Source: Cryptomeria japonica
Taxonomy: Eukaryota > Streptophyta > Pinopsida > Cupressales > Cupressaceae
Length of the DNA stretch: 64,000 nucleotides
Assembly (NCBI RefSeq): GCF_030272615.1
Contig: NC_081405.1
Location: forward strand, 23,825,772-23,889,771
Reading direction: 5' to 3'
A program made the position numbers and the translations under genes. Shown in pieces: positions 33,247-45,090 of the stretch. Each line of letters begins with the position of its first letter. Position 1 is the stretch's first letter. The notes beneath the pieces are model-generated. The model was given only the letters and a program-made list of their open reading frames with translations. It did no database searches and was not told the origin of the DNA.

Positions 33247-34413
33247 TGTAGACACCTAAAAATGTCTCATTGATCATGTACTAATTATTCCTCTAATTGA
33301 TTAAATAATTCTTTAATTGTTTAATTAAGTTAATTAATCTTATTCTTCTAATTTCATATTTCCTCATTATCTTACTAATTATTCTATATCCTATTCTATC
33401 ATCATTTAATCATTTAACTATTTTCTAAATATTAATTAAATATTTATTATTTAATTAATTCTGATTAATTCCCCAATTTAAATAATCTTTATTATTTAAA
33501 TAAATAAATTCTCAACTTCTATCTCTAATCATCTAATCATTTAACCCTCTTCTAAATATTAATTAAATATTTATTATTTAATTAATTGTGATTTAATCCT
33601 TTAAATTAAATAATCTTTATTATTTAATTAAAATCCATTTCTAAATAATTAAATAGTTTCTTTAAATTATTTAATTAACTAATTAATTCTTCTAATTACA
33701 TGTGCATGATTTCAAAAACCAAATTAAAAACAAAGTGAAGTTCTAAATATATTCAAATGCTAAATTGAATTAAATAAATTCAATTATTTGAATAAATATC
33801 AAGCAAAGATTAAATTGAATATCTAAATCTAAATGCAAGCACATGCTAAATTAATTAATTAAATCAATCAATTAATTAAATCATTATCTCTATTTCCATC
33901 TTTTAGTTAGCTTTTTCTAAATTAAGCTTTCTTTGTCATCCTCTTTATTTCCTCTAATCATTCTTTTTCTTCCCCCAGTCAGCTTTTTCTCAATCAGTTA
34001 ACTCAATTAATCTATTCAATCTATTATGTTTCACCTCCAAGTCAGCAGTTCAACTATCAATCAGCATGTGAGCTCACCTGAGTTCCACCTTTCAATCAAT
34101 CTTCTCCAATTTTCTATAAATTGAGCATTCAATCTCCATTTTCAATCCTCCTCAATCCTTACAATTACTCTAAATCACGAACTTTGAATCTTTGTGTCAC
34201 TTGTAGGTTACCAGTACAATATCTGAGAGCCATCATACCACAGAGAAGAGAAGAGCAATGGAAGCGATATGCAATCTTGGAATAGGGAGTTTTTATATTG
34301 CATTATTTCATTGTCTTGTTTGTTAGATTCTTTGATTAGATAGGGATTCATGATTTACCTTTTGTTTCTAATTGATTACTTTGTTATTAAGATGAATTTT
34401 ACATGCCAATACA
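33247..34413 (+). repeat. Family B 5' LTR
   Basis: It begins TGTAGACACCTAAAAAT and ends GCCAATACA. A ~126-bp direct repeat rich in TTAATTAAATATTTATTA lies inside (from about 33424 and 33550), also present in the other LTR. Confidence 0.92.
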
Positions 34414-34416
34414 TTT

Positions 34417-34434
34417 TGGTGAACTCGACATGAA
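34417..34434 (+). promoter_or_regulatory. Primer-binding site, tRNA-Trp type with two changes
   Basis: TGGTGAACTCGACATGAA differs at two positions from the family A site, both C-to-T or G-to-A. Confidence 0.7.
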
Positions 34435-34535
34435 TCACAGCTAACTTACCTTCTTTTTTCTCTTTGTAATTTTTGCAGATTGTATGGATTTTTCTTTTTT
34501 TTCGCAGGTTGCATGAATTTCCAGAAAAGATTTTC

Positions 34536-35260
34536 CATCATGAAATTGCGCTTACACCATCATGAAATCACATAGACAGAGCTATGCATTTGACCCCTCA
34601 GGGTCCCACATTCACTCTGATAGGGTTACGCAATTGCCCTCAAATCACACAATCGCCCTTTTCGAATTACGCATTCATAGGGAAAAGTACTGTCGATTTT
34701 TTTATTCCATCTGTTATTTCATCTATTTAATTCTGTCTCAAATTGGGTTAATCTAGGATCAAATTGCTTCTATTTCATGATTTGATTATAATAGTTTATG
34801 GCAAAAAAAGTACAGTTCAGGATTTTAGGTGCAAGAAGGACAAAACAACAAAGAAGAGAAACCAAACGTTATCAAAAGGTTCTTCAGGTGGAAAAATTGA
34901 TACAAGATTTGGAAGAACAACTGGCCTTTGATAGATATAATAGCTTAGTTATTTCTTATCAAGTTAAATATGATCTAATCAATATTGAGTGGATGATGAG
35001 AGATTTGGCTAGGGCTTCACAATTGGTTTTTGCAGGTTCCTGATCGGGTTTAGTTTTCTTTTATTTTTCATTTTTTAACTTTTGTTGTTGTCTGCCTTCT
35101 GTCATGCGATCGACCTGTTAGTGCTACGCAATTGATTAGTCATCATCATGCATTCGGTCTGTCAGGATTACACATTCACTCTGTCAGGTTCATGCATTTG
35201 ATTTGTAAGTATCACGCAATTGCACAGGTAAGATTACGCAATCGTTTCTGTCAAATTTTG
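34536..35260 (+). repeat. Degenerate ~24-bp repeats with core ACGCAATYG
   Basis: Variants of TTACGCAATTG / ATGCATTCG / ACACATTCAC, many followed by CTGTCAGG, occur near 34583, 34610, 34636, 34668, 35103, 35128, 35150, 35170, 35193, 35214 and 35232. A short frame (34798-35043) lies between two clusters. Confidence 0.55.
34798..35043 (+). CDS. Small basic coiled-coil-like frame, unknown
   Basis: 81 codons from MAKKVQFRILGARRTKQQ. The first 30 residues are Lys/Arg-rich, and VEKLIQDLEEQLAFD could form a short helix. There is no family resemblance that I can name. It sits about 360 bp after the primer site of family B, where a short leader frame or Gag start could lie, and is flanked on both sides by the ACGCAATYG repeats. 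It may be chance. Confidence 0.25.
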   Translation: MAKKVQFRILGARRTKQQRRETKRYQKVLQVEKLIQDLEEQLAFDRYNSLVISYQVKYDLINIEWMMRDLARASQLVFAGS

Positions 35261-35339
35261 AATTTCTGTTTTCTGTTGGTTTGATTTTAGTACTAATCTC
35301 CTGTTTATAGCCTGTGGTAGATTTACAGAAAGGATTAGA

Positions 35340-35590
35340 TTACTATTTTTGCATGCATCATCTAACACTTCATCTTTTGGTGCTTAAAATCAACAACAGT
35401 TAAAATGGACATGCATGGATAATCTCACACTTCGTTGTTTGGTTCTTAAAATGAACATGGGTTAAAATTGACATGCATGTATCTCAAACTTTATCTTTTG
35501 GTGTTTAAAATCAACAAATGGTTAAAATATACATGTATGCCTTCATATTTCGAGTTGGTGTTTAAAATGGACATGCACATGTGTATTCAA
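35340..35590 (+). repeat. Diverged ~65-75-bp tandem repeats
   Basis: Three to four units share CTTYRTTKTTTGGTGYTTAAAAT…GTTAAAATGGACATGCATG, with decay towards the right. Confidence 0.6.
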
Positions 35591-35639
35591 CACCTAAATT
35601 TGGGCTATAAAATGAATGTGAATCAGGCTGCATTAGATT

Positions 35640-36427
35640 AAATCATTTTTCTTTTTCTTAAGGTAAAGAATTTTTATTGTGTTTGGGGTGGACCTACTAT
35701 TGCATTAACCAAATTTCCACCAGCCTTCGGGGTCTTGGGAGAAAGGAGGAAGGTGACAATGACATCCAAATTTTATTTTATTCTACGTAGTGAGGGGTAT
35801 CTTTGACTGGGGATTTCATCACCCCACAAAGGTACTTCAAATTGGGATGCATTGGGGATATCATCTCTCCCAACGTACTCTCGAGCAGGTTTTTCGAGCC
35901 GCTATATAAATATACTGGTCAGGCGGTTAGAGTGTTGAGTGAATTCAATGTATGTGGGGGCCTTCCCTGCATCGATAAGCTCAACTAAAGCCTTAAGTGG
36001 CTTGCTTTGAGAATCCATCATTGGATTGGGAACCCTCGAAACCTAATACTAGGAACGAATTTAGTTGCCAAAAATCCTACATTCATTGATTCCGGGAGTG
36101 CAGATCATACCCCATAGATACGCCTCATGTACCTTACATTATGAGACATAAATCCCCCGGTGATAAGATCTTTGGATCTTTGGGGTAAGGGAGACTGGCA
36201 TGCCCGAGAAGTGTGTACCGTGGAGCTGAGCCAATGTTGCTAGACTCTCTATCTGTCCGTCTTGTTTTGGTATTTTGTTGCGGGGGCCTCATTGAATGGT
36301 GTCCACTATCCAGCCTAAGATTGTATTTTGTGCTTTTTTATGTATTGTTGTGCTAGACCAGTATTGAGTTAGTCCTTTGGGCTATTTCAGGCCCTATCCC
36401 ATGTATCTCTAAATTTTCTAAGATTGT
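35640..36427 (+). other. Non-coding internal part of family B element
   Basis: No frame with recognisable domains is seen. It is less AT-rich than the rest of the element (for example 36115-36250). I see nothing else in it. Confidence 0.4.
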
Positions 36428-36589
36428 ATGAAAATTAAGCCAGTCAGCTATACATACCTACCAACAATTGTTCTCAGATTTGGAAAACTACAAAACATTG
36501 TCCCACACACGAAGTTACAGAAAACAAAGTCCATTTTGAAACCAAAACTTAAAAATCCTTACATACTTGTGACCCTAGGTAGTCTTTTG

Positions 36590-36760
36590 CATAGTCCTTG
36601 TATAGTCCCACTTACATCCTCATTATCATCCTACGTCTTTTGCATAGTCCCACTTACATCCTCATTATCGTCCTACGTCTTTTACATAGTCCCACTTACG
36701 TCCTCATTATCATCCTACATCTTTTACATAGTCCTCATTCACGTCTTCATTATCATCCAT
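36590..36760 (+). repeat. 42-bp tandem repeat, about four units
   Basis: The unit contains CATAGTCCCACTTAC and ATCCTCATTATCATCCTACG. The frame at 36428-36856 translates it as 14-residue repeats, but that frame shows no other sign of being a gene. Confidence 0.75.
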
Positions 36761-37028
36761 AGTCATTGCATAGTCTTAATTTTGAGTCCACATTATCATA
36801 TACGTCCTTGTCTAGACCTCATATACGTCTGTCTTAGTTCATCATCATTTGCATAATCATCCTAGAAAGTCATACCCCAAATGTCTAAAACACAATCAGA
36901 GGATCAATCAAACTCAACCTCAGCTCAAACAAGTTGGTCAAGTTCAATCAAACATTGTCACATTCAAAGAAATGGAGAAAATATCTTACATGTTGTGATC
37001 CTAGGTCCAAACCAAACAAGCAAACATC

Positions 37029-38996
37029 ATGGATTGGAATTATACATTTCATAGGGAAGGTGGAGGATTTATTGCTTACATTCCTATTCCATCGCCATCC
37101 ATAGAAATATTAGCTCAACAAATCAAAACTTTGGAACAACAAGTGACAAACAAGGCTAGTCCAGACAACAATAGGGGTTGGTTAGAAAATATGATGAGAG
37201 AAGTGATGACCACGAGGGGATCAATATCAGACCAACCTTCTTCTTCTTGTGAGATCATTCAAACATGCCAACCTTCATTCTTCAATAAAATCATTCCTAC
37301 CTCAGTTCAACCAACATTAGAGTCATGTAAACCTTGTTTTTCTTTCGACACACTACATCAACATACCAATCACATCAACCCAAAATTCAAACCTCTTTCA
37401 ACCAAAATCAAACCCCTTTCAACCAAAGTCCAAATCAAAATTCATATCAACCCAACATTCAAAGTACCTCTTTCGACCAAAATCAAACCCCATTCAACCA
37501 AATTCCAAATCAAAATTCATATCAACCCAACATTCAAAGTACCCCTTTCAACCAAATAAAACTCCATTCAACCAAATTCAAAATCAAAATTCATATCAAC
37601 TTAGCATTCAAACCTCGTTCAACCAAAATCACACCCCATTCAACCAAGGTCCAAATCAAAATTCATATCAACCTAGCTTTCAAACCTCGTTCAACCAAAA
37701 TCACACCCCATTCAACCAAATTCCAAATCAAAATTCATTCAACCAAAATCAAACCTTTTTCAACCAAAATCAAACCTCTTTCACCCAAAATTATACTCCT
37801 TTCAACCAAAATCAAATCCCTTTCAACCAAATCCCAAATCAATCATATCTATCTACCATTTCATCATCCCCTGAAATCACACAAGACCAATCCAATTCAT
37901 CTCTATCTAATAACACAACCTCCCAATCGCTATCCATTGTACAAATCTAATTTAATTCATGTCATGATTTAGAGGATCTCATTCAAAATCCGTCTTCATC
38001 AAGCCAAAATGTTGAAACATTCCAACAATCTCCCATGCATTTCCAAATCCTTACCCCGTGTCAAGAGGATGATCCAAAATTAGAAGAAATGAGTCCTGAA
38101 ACAAATAAAGATCAAGAACAACCACTTCCATCCTACCCAATTTTTGATCAAGATCCCACCAACCAAGAGTCTTATGATGACCCCCTTGCTCGTTTCTATT
38201 CCATTCATAATCAAACCCTTCCATCTCAAGAACAAAGTGTCATTTCAAGTCCTATCCAATATCCACCTCCTAAACAAGATTTGGACATCTCTTCCATCCT
38301 TCATAAGAATCCTTTTTCAAGACAAGATCAAAGCATACCTTTACCTTCATGTCCTAAACAAGAGCCCATTATTTCTCCAAATCTTGATCAAGATCCTTCC
38401 ATCATTTCATCTCCATGTCATAATCCTCCATTTTCTTCCCATTATTCCCTCTCAAAAAATTTGTCATTTCTCCTCATGATCCCAATCCCTCTACACAAGT
38501 TGTCCATGAACCCCTTATCAATAAAATCACCAATCAAGATCATACTACATAGAGCAACTTGTCAAAAAATATTTCATCATCTTGTTCAAGCACAATCGTA
38601 ACACCAGTTAATGAGATCAACACCTGCTTGACTTCATCGTACTCTTCAAGTGCTTCAATAAAAATAGACATAACACCCGCTCATGTCACAACTTCAGAAC
38701 TAGAATCTATTTGCCTCATATACCCACACTTGAAAGACTGTGGGCAAGAGAATCTACCACAGTTGGATTGCTTTGAAAATGATAGCGCTATAGCTAAATT
38801 CATGGGTTCCAGAGCTGGATTTCCCTCTGATGATCCACAAAATCCAGAAACTAAGAAAATCAACATTGCAGATGTTGAACATGTACACTTAGCTGAGTCC
38901 TTGTATCATATTGAAAAACACATCTTTATCCAACTCTTTAAACAAAGACCAATGAACTACCTACACGATAGTACACCTAAGGGCTGTGTAGTTTAG
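37029..38996 (+). pseudogene. Gln/Asn- and Pro/Ser-rich low-complexity protein of family B element
   Basis: The frame opens MDWNYTFHREGGGFIAYIP and has a short helix (EILAQQIKTLEQQV) near residue 30. It then enters repeats of NQNQTPFNQ / PNQNSYQP (about 37380-37850) built on an AACCAAAATCAAACC DNA unit. The repeat moves through three frames because of small indels. The Gln/Asn-rich frame resumes and runs to 38460 with one stop near 37950, then shifts to 38559-38996, ending IFIQLFKQRPMNYLHDSTPKGCVV. There is no zinc knuckle or enzyme motif. It occupies the Gag position. It could be a highly diverged Gag or an element-specific protein; I cannot say which. Confidence 0.45.
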
Positions 38997-39755
38997 GTTT
39001 TACTTTCCGCATTGCATATCATATTATTCGAAGGATTGCATTACATATAGTTTCTTCTTTAAATACATTTCATTCACAAAGTTTCTGCATTTTCATATAG
39101 CAACACCAATAAAACAAGGCAACTGTCCAAGTTTATCATTTGTTTGCATTTAACAGAAGCAAGGGTCATCTCCTTTCTTAGATATTCGGACATGTCCTAA
39201 GGTCATTCATTTTTGGCATTACCCTGTGACGACGCTTTACTTATGGTTGGGTAGTGATTTCACTATTTGAGACTTGTTAACCCACAATCTATCAATTGCT
39301 ATATCTCAAACAGACAATAAATCTCTAATTCATTCTAGACACCTAGTTGATCATATGACTAGTGAAAAATCTAAAATTATGCTTCAGCACTACTGTAATT
39401 GTCACACCCAAGTAGGTTTCATTACTGACAAGTCAAGGCAAGAAAATAAAAAGAAAAAGAGTTATGCCAAATATCCATCTCAAGGCAAAAGAGCAATGAT
39501 ATATATAACTGACATATCACACATACAAGTGCGATAAAAATCTTGACTATGGGAATATGCAATTAACTCCATCAGGGCTATGAACACCTACTGGCAATGC
39601 ATCAATATTTGAGAAGTTACAGTCTATAACCTCGTCGGATCTCTCAAGGCTTGCTAGAAGTGAGGCTCTATTCCATGTGCTTTTGAAATTAGGATAGTCC
39701 GTGTAGCTAGTCATATAGGATGCTAAGGATCTTTGTTGGTATAAATAAATATTCA
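38997..39755 (+). other. Internal region, no convincing gene
   Basis: The 87-codon frame at 39274-39537 has no recognisable motif and ordinary composition, so I leave it uncalled. Confidence 0.4.
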
Positions 39756-40194
39756 TTTTGGATATTATTACACTTTACTTAAGTTAACTTAGGATAATGC
39801 ATCTCTTCATAGTTTGGATTTGAGACACTTAGGGAAGTGTGCACATAGGGATAGAGCTTGTAGGAGAAATTCCACCTTTTGTGGTCTTATTTTGCTGTTA
39901 CACTCCACATTCGGTGGGTCATCCACCTCTTATGGAATATTATATTATTTCTCCTACCTACCCCTAGTATTTCTTACCTACCCTTGTTTCTCATTGAGCC
40001 ACATGTCATATTTGTGTGCTCATACATCCATATGGCCTTGCCTATATAAGAAGGCCTATATTCATTGTATTGGTTAATCCGATTGATCATTTTTGCATGT
40101 TGATGAGAATACAGTTTGTTCTTGTCATTCTATTGTCTCTTTTTATGCTTATCATTGTGCCCTTGATCTTGGCAAAATCCTACAATCTTTAGTG
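39756..40194 (+). repeat. LTR-like block with TATA-type promoter
   Basis: It runs from TGGATATTATTACAC to AATCCTACA and contains CCTTGCCTATATAAGAAGG near 40036-40054, a good TATA context. A similar CCTTGCCTACATAAGGAAGG lies at 44129-44148. No clear target duplication was found, so a solo LTR is likely but not shown. Confidence 0.4.
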
Positions 40195-41766
40195 AACATA
40201 AGAGTAGGAATTAACTCATCTGCACACACATGGGCAAAAGAAGATCAAAGTTTCAAGAACCAATGGTGAAGTTTTTCGCATCTCCATTTGTAAATCCTAG
40301 TCACTAAGTGTGTTGAGTTGAATGTTCCAAAGGACCTTAAACATCGATTGACCGCTTATTTATGAAATGTTTTGCACCTCCATTTCAATTGGTGTATTAT
40401 AAATGCAAAAACAAACACAGTCAACCTTGTCCGAATAGGAAATGCATCTTCATCTTGCATATTGCATTCACATAGGTCATGCCAAAAATTCATTGTCTCC
40501 ACATGCATTTTGCAAATCATCATGTCATATAGGTCTACACATTGGGGGCATAACTGAAAAAATCCAAAAAAAAAATCATATAAAGTCCTGAAAAAATCCC
40601 AAAAAATCATATAACATCCTTCGAAAAAATCCATAAACACTAAAAAACTCAAAATCCAAAAAACACTCTAAAAATTGAAATACCAAAAACATTCATATAA
40701 CGTCCTTTGAAAATATCCCCAAAAAGTGAAAACCATTAAAATCCAAAAACATCCATATAATGTCCTGAAAAAATCAATCAAAAACATTCAAATATCGATC
40801 CACATAATCCAAAAACATTGAAAAAGCTCTTGGAAAAGAACTAAAAATAAAAAATCAATCAAAAAAAAAAACAAAACTTGCAATAAAATGTCTCGTGAGA
40901 AACAAATACCCTAGCAGATATCCAACAAACACTTCGCACAAAGTTAACAAAGGATACAACTATCTAGTCAAGCATCTGCAATCAATTGATAAAACTATCG
41001 TATCAATCGTATCATATCCATACCAAAGTGATCATTAGCCTATCTTAAATAGAATAGGATACACTCGAAATCAGATAGGTCATTCTTAATCGGGGTCTGT
41101 AACTTTTCGAGATCAGACATTATCAACCATCACATCAAACAACTGAGAATGAAGGCACAAGGTCAGTATAGCTACTGAATTTTGTCTGGGTCATTCTTTA
41201 TCTTTTATCATTTGGTGACAAATATTGTTCCTATGCTGCTCAGGTATGTCCACAAGTGACTAGAGGAGCTGGGATGGGCATTATCTTTTTCTTTGTTTGC
41301 TGCTTGTCTGCTATGTGTTTGTTTCTGCAATGAGATATCTTTACATCTTTGATCCTTATACCCTGATGTGCTAAGCTTCATTGTTCAATAATAAGGCTCA
41401 GTAATGAATATATATTGCGCAATAAAATAAATAATGACACAGGTTCGTGATTCATTCAATTTCATTTTCATTTTCATCTCATCTGTTTATTGCTAGTTTG
41501 TTGATTCTTCTCTCATCGTCTCTTTCTAAATCATTTTCTATCATCTAACATTATTCTATTTCATTCTAAGGTTCATTCTCTCATATTCTATTTCAATATC
41601 ATCTTCACATCACCTATCTCTATCTCTAATCAACTAACCATTCTTTCACCACACATTCTTCTTTTTTTGAGAGATCGTTCATATCTTTAATGCACAAACA
41701 ATCTCTCGAGGGGGCATTACACCCTAAGTATCACCGAGGCATACTGGGGCAGGAAATTTTTCATTT
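40195..41766 (+). other. 3' internal region of family B, with A-rich repeats
   Basis: 40555-40800 is A-rich with repeated CATATAA-GTCCT and AAAAAATCC units. No gene is seen. Confidence 0.45.
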
Positions 41767-41811
41767 TCTTTGAAACAATGTCATTTCAACATTGTCTCAA
41801 AGAGGGGCAAA
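41767..41811 (+). promoter_or_regulatory. Stem-loop overlapping the polypurine tract of family B
   Basis: TCTTTGAAACAATG (41767-41780) pairs with CATTGTCTCAAAGA (41790-41803), 13 of 14 positions, around a 9-nt loop. The right arm overlaps the polypurine tract AGAGGGGCAAA (41801-41811), which abuts the LTR. Confidence 0.75.
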
Positions 41812-42992
41812 TGTAGACACCTAAAAATATCTCATTGATCATGTACTAATTATTCCTCTAATTGATTAAATAATTCTTTAATTATTTAATTAAGTTAATT
41901 AATCTTATTCTTCTAATTTCATATTTCCTCATCATCTTACTAATTATTCTATTTCCTATTCTATCATCATTTAATCATTTTAACCATTTTCTAAATATTA
42001 ATTAAATATTTATTATTTAATTAATTCTGATTAATTCCCCAATTTAAATAATCTTTTTATTATTTAAATAAATTAGTTCTTAATTTCTATCTCTAATCAT
42101 CTAATCATTTAACCCTCTCGTAAATATTAATTAAATATTTATTATTTAATTAATTGTGATTTAATCCTTTAAATTAAATAATCTTTATTATTTAATTAAA
42201 ATCTATTCCTAAATAATTAAATAGTTTCTTTAAATTATTTAATTAACTAATTAATTCTTCTAATTACATGTGCATGATTTCAAAAACCAAATTGAAAATC
42301 AAAGTCAAGTTCTAAATATATTCAAATGCTAAATTGAATTAAATAAATTCAATTATTTGAATAAATATCATGCAAAGATTAAAGTGAATATCTAAATCTA
42401 AATGTAAGCACATGCTAAATTAATTAATTAAATCATTATCTCTATTTCCATCTTTTAGTTAGCTTTTTCTAAATTAAGCTTTCTTTATCATCCTCTATTT
42501 CCTCCAATCATTCTTTTTCTTCCCTCAGTCAGCTTTTACTCAATCAATTAACTCAATTAATCTATTCAATCTATTATGTTTCACCTCCAAGTCAACAGTT
42601 CAACTATCAATCCGTAGGTGAGCTCACCTGAGTTCCACCTTTCAATCAATCTTCTCCAATTTTCTATAAATTGAGCATTCAATCTCCATTTTCAATCCTC
42701 CTCAATCCTTAAAATTACTCTAAATCATGAACTTCGAATCTTTGTGTCACTTGTAGGTTACCGACACAATATCTGAGAGCCATCATACCACAGAGAAGAG
42801 AAGAGCAATGGAAGCGATATAAAATCTTGGAATAGGGAGTTTTTATTGAATTATTATAATTCCCATTTTGTTTGATATTGCATTATTTCATTGTCTTGTT
42901 TGTTAGATTCTTTGATTAGATAGGGATTCATGATTTCCCTTTTGTTTCTAATTGATTACTTTGTTATTAAGATGAATTTTACATGCAATATA
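41812..42992 (+). repeat. Family B 3' LTR
   Basis: It matches 33247-34413 with scattered substitutions and small indels. It ends GCAATATA (CA decayed), followed by TTGTG. Confidence 0.92.
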
Positions 42993-43788
42993 TTGTGTAT
43001 AATTGGATCTAATCAATTAAGCAGAGAAGTGCAAGTAAACAAGTCATTTTCTTACTGTTGTCCATAACAGTTGCAACAGGTTAAATCCCTTAACCGGGTA
43101 GGTCCTAACAGGCCTTAAACATTTAAGTCCCCTAACATGACAACTCTCAAAAGAGTGTTATATCCTCTCACGAGGTTGATCCTAACAAATCATCAAGCTC
43201 CTAACCGGTCTGCTAGGCAAATCCCTTAACCGGGTGCCTCCTAACAGGGTCTTCTCCTAACCGAGCGTATTGTAAGCTCCTAACAAGGTGTACTTCAAAA
43301 GAGCACAAATATTTGAGGGTGCCAAATCCCACCGTGGTTTTTCCCTATTTGAGTTTCCATGTCAAAAATTTATGGTATTCATGTGTGGAATGCTTTTCAT
43401 GTGATGTCCTTGTTTATGTTTCATTTCATACATTATTTCTCAGACATCAGTTATGATGTTTTATCAGAAGTTTATCAGAGGTTACCGATACTGATAAGAA
43501 GTTGTTAGATAAAGTTTTTGATCTGATTGATAAGATTAATGACTTGGTAAATGATCAAGTTTATATGATTTCTTTGGTGGTGAAAGTATTGATAGTTGTG
43601 GTAAATTATTTAATTAATGTGTTAAGCAAATAAGAGGAAGAGGTTATTAGATTTGATTAAAGAAGTTGAGATATTTGTTAAATGGTTTCAGATTTGATAT
43701 AAGTTTGATTTTGGAATAAAATTGTTAATCGGTCTTAATACTGATTCACCCCGCTCTTAATATTAACCAGATCCTCATAGGATTAATA

Positions 43789-44740
43789 ATGGCCTTGTTG
43801 CTAAAATGCATATTACATCTTGCATCATTTTCATAATAATTTCACTCCCTAAGTTGCACTTAAGGGGGCGGGGGGGTTAATGTGAATAAGGTTAGTTCCT
43901 ATCTAGTTATTAATAGGAACCTATTTACATGTTAAAATGTACTTAGGTTGTAACTTGCATCCTATGTTAGATGTCAATATGCTAACTTAGTTATCCTTAA
44001 ATCCTAGGTGACATTCTAGAAGTTAGTTATAACAGGGCCATGTTCACCTCATTTACTTTTAGTTTTCTAGGCATTTAATTTTTTTTTCATACACTTTAAT
44101 GTTTGTTGCAAGGTAGTTTGTCCTATCACCTTGCCTACATAAGGAAGGTTCTTCTAGCATTGTAATATATCTCATTGCAATATGCATCTTTGTACATGAT
44201 CATATCATATTGTATTTCTTGGTTTGCTGGAATATAATCTTCTCTTGTTGCTTTTCATATCATCTTTAATTTCATGTGCAAGATGAGATAAATAAAATAT
44301 GAATTTAAGTTATTTATATGAGAAAATAGGGAAGTTCACGAATAATCAAATAAATTACATAATTTATTCAACTACAGAAGAATGTTAGATAATTAAATAA
44401 TTAGGAAAAAAATATGAAAGATAAGAAGAATAGAGAAGGAAAGACTATTTAAATAATTTAAAAACATTTAATTAATAAAAATGAATGATAAATTAATTAA
44501 ATAGTAATTATTTAATTAATGTTGGAGGAAGGGATAGTTAGTAAAATAATTAAATAATAAAAAAATTATTTAATTAATCATGAAGAAGCGATGATGAGAA
44601 AAGGATTAACATAAGAAGTTTTTTTTAATGTCTATAGAGGCGATATTTAAGACTATTATTCTATGAATATATAAATATATTCTTGAGAGAGGGTGATCTC
44701 AGTGCATTTGTAATAGGAAAACACAGTATTTAGTGAGTGA
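43789..44740. other. LTR-like and AT-rich flank
   Basis: 43789-43914 repeats 30662-30784. The TATA-like CCTTGCCTACATAAGG at 44129 suggests an older LTR. 44300-44640 is AT-rich, full of AATTAAATAATT, and resembles the reverse complement of family B LTRs. No gene is seen. Confidence 0.4.
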
Positions 44741-44741
44741 C

Positions 44742-45085
44742 TTAGGACTTGGTTAGTCTTGACGAGTATAAGTCTTTGGATAGATCAATGTACCTATTAT
44801 ATATGGATATATATTTATCACAAATAGATAGAGAAATTATTGTCTCATATGGCCAGATGGTTATCCTATAAGGAAAAATACCTATCCTATATGGATAGAA
44901 GTACTTGAGTATACAATGAATGAATACATCATAAGAAAGAAATAGTGAAAATTTGGAGTACAACTTGAGGAATGATACATGAGAATAAACATTTTCACAA
45001 TCAATTGTCTAGGCTATGCCAATATTTTTCTTTCATATATTGGTTGATAGATGCATCTTAAAAGTGAGGTCAATTGTAATATGCC
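44742..45085 (-). pseudogene. Decayed gypsy reverse transcriptase/RNase H remnant (left of array)
   Basis: The minus strand at the junction reads FLGILQLTSLL…, and further left YNRYIDLSKDLYSS, which resemble gypsy FLGRLQYI and YESRYTSLEKTC motifs. This continues the reverse transcriptase fragment at 60450-60880; the two were one before the array inserted at TAGAA. Many stops and frame changes make single motifs uncertain. Confidence 0.4.
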
Positions 45086-45090
45086 TAGAA

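Larger units (their letters stand above)
33247..42992 (+). mobile_element. Family B: non-autonomous gypsy-like element with Gln/Asn-rich frame, no pol
   Basis: LTRs 33247-34413 and 41812-42992 enclose 7.4 kb, with TTGTG at 33242-33246 and 42993-42997. The primer site (34417-34434) is of the same tRNA-Trp type as family A, which links it to the gypsy/Tat side. The polypurine tract is preceded by a stem-loop. The inside has no Gag, protease, reverse transcriptase or integrase signature; instead there are several short-period repeats and one long low-complexity frame (37029-38996). It would need enzymes from another element. Confidence 0.9.
29528..43788 (+). mobile_element. Rearranged copia element with 3' LTR split by a 9.7-kb insertion
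   Basis: An incomplete LTR copy (29528-30661) is followed by 123 bp that are not a primer site. The element then jumps into the middle of reverse transcriptase (30785), continues through RNase H, polypurine tract and 3' LTR (32337-33246 plus 42998-43788). The sequence after the first LTR copy (30662-30784) matches the sequence after the last one (43789-43914), so LTR plus flank has been duplicated and most of gag-pol has been lost. Related in LTR features to the element at 18532. Confidence 0.78.
32337..43788 (+). repeat. 3' LTR of the copia element, split
   Basis: The halves are 32337-33246 and 42998-43788, about 1.7 kb in all. The left LTR copy at 29880-29900 shows the uninterrupted target (GTTGTGTATAACTGG), which proves the insertion point. 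The C-run hairpin is at 43735-43766, with one G-U pair and one mismatch. Confidence 0.88.

Noticed and set aside
39274-39537. 87-codon frame in family B
   Set aside because: No motif, ordinary composition and no comparison copy in the window; too weak to call.
40356-40652. 98-codon Phe-rich minus-strand frame
   Set aside because: It is the antisense of the A-rich AAAAAATCC repeats, which gives long Phe runs by composition alone.
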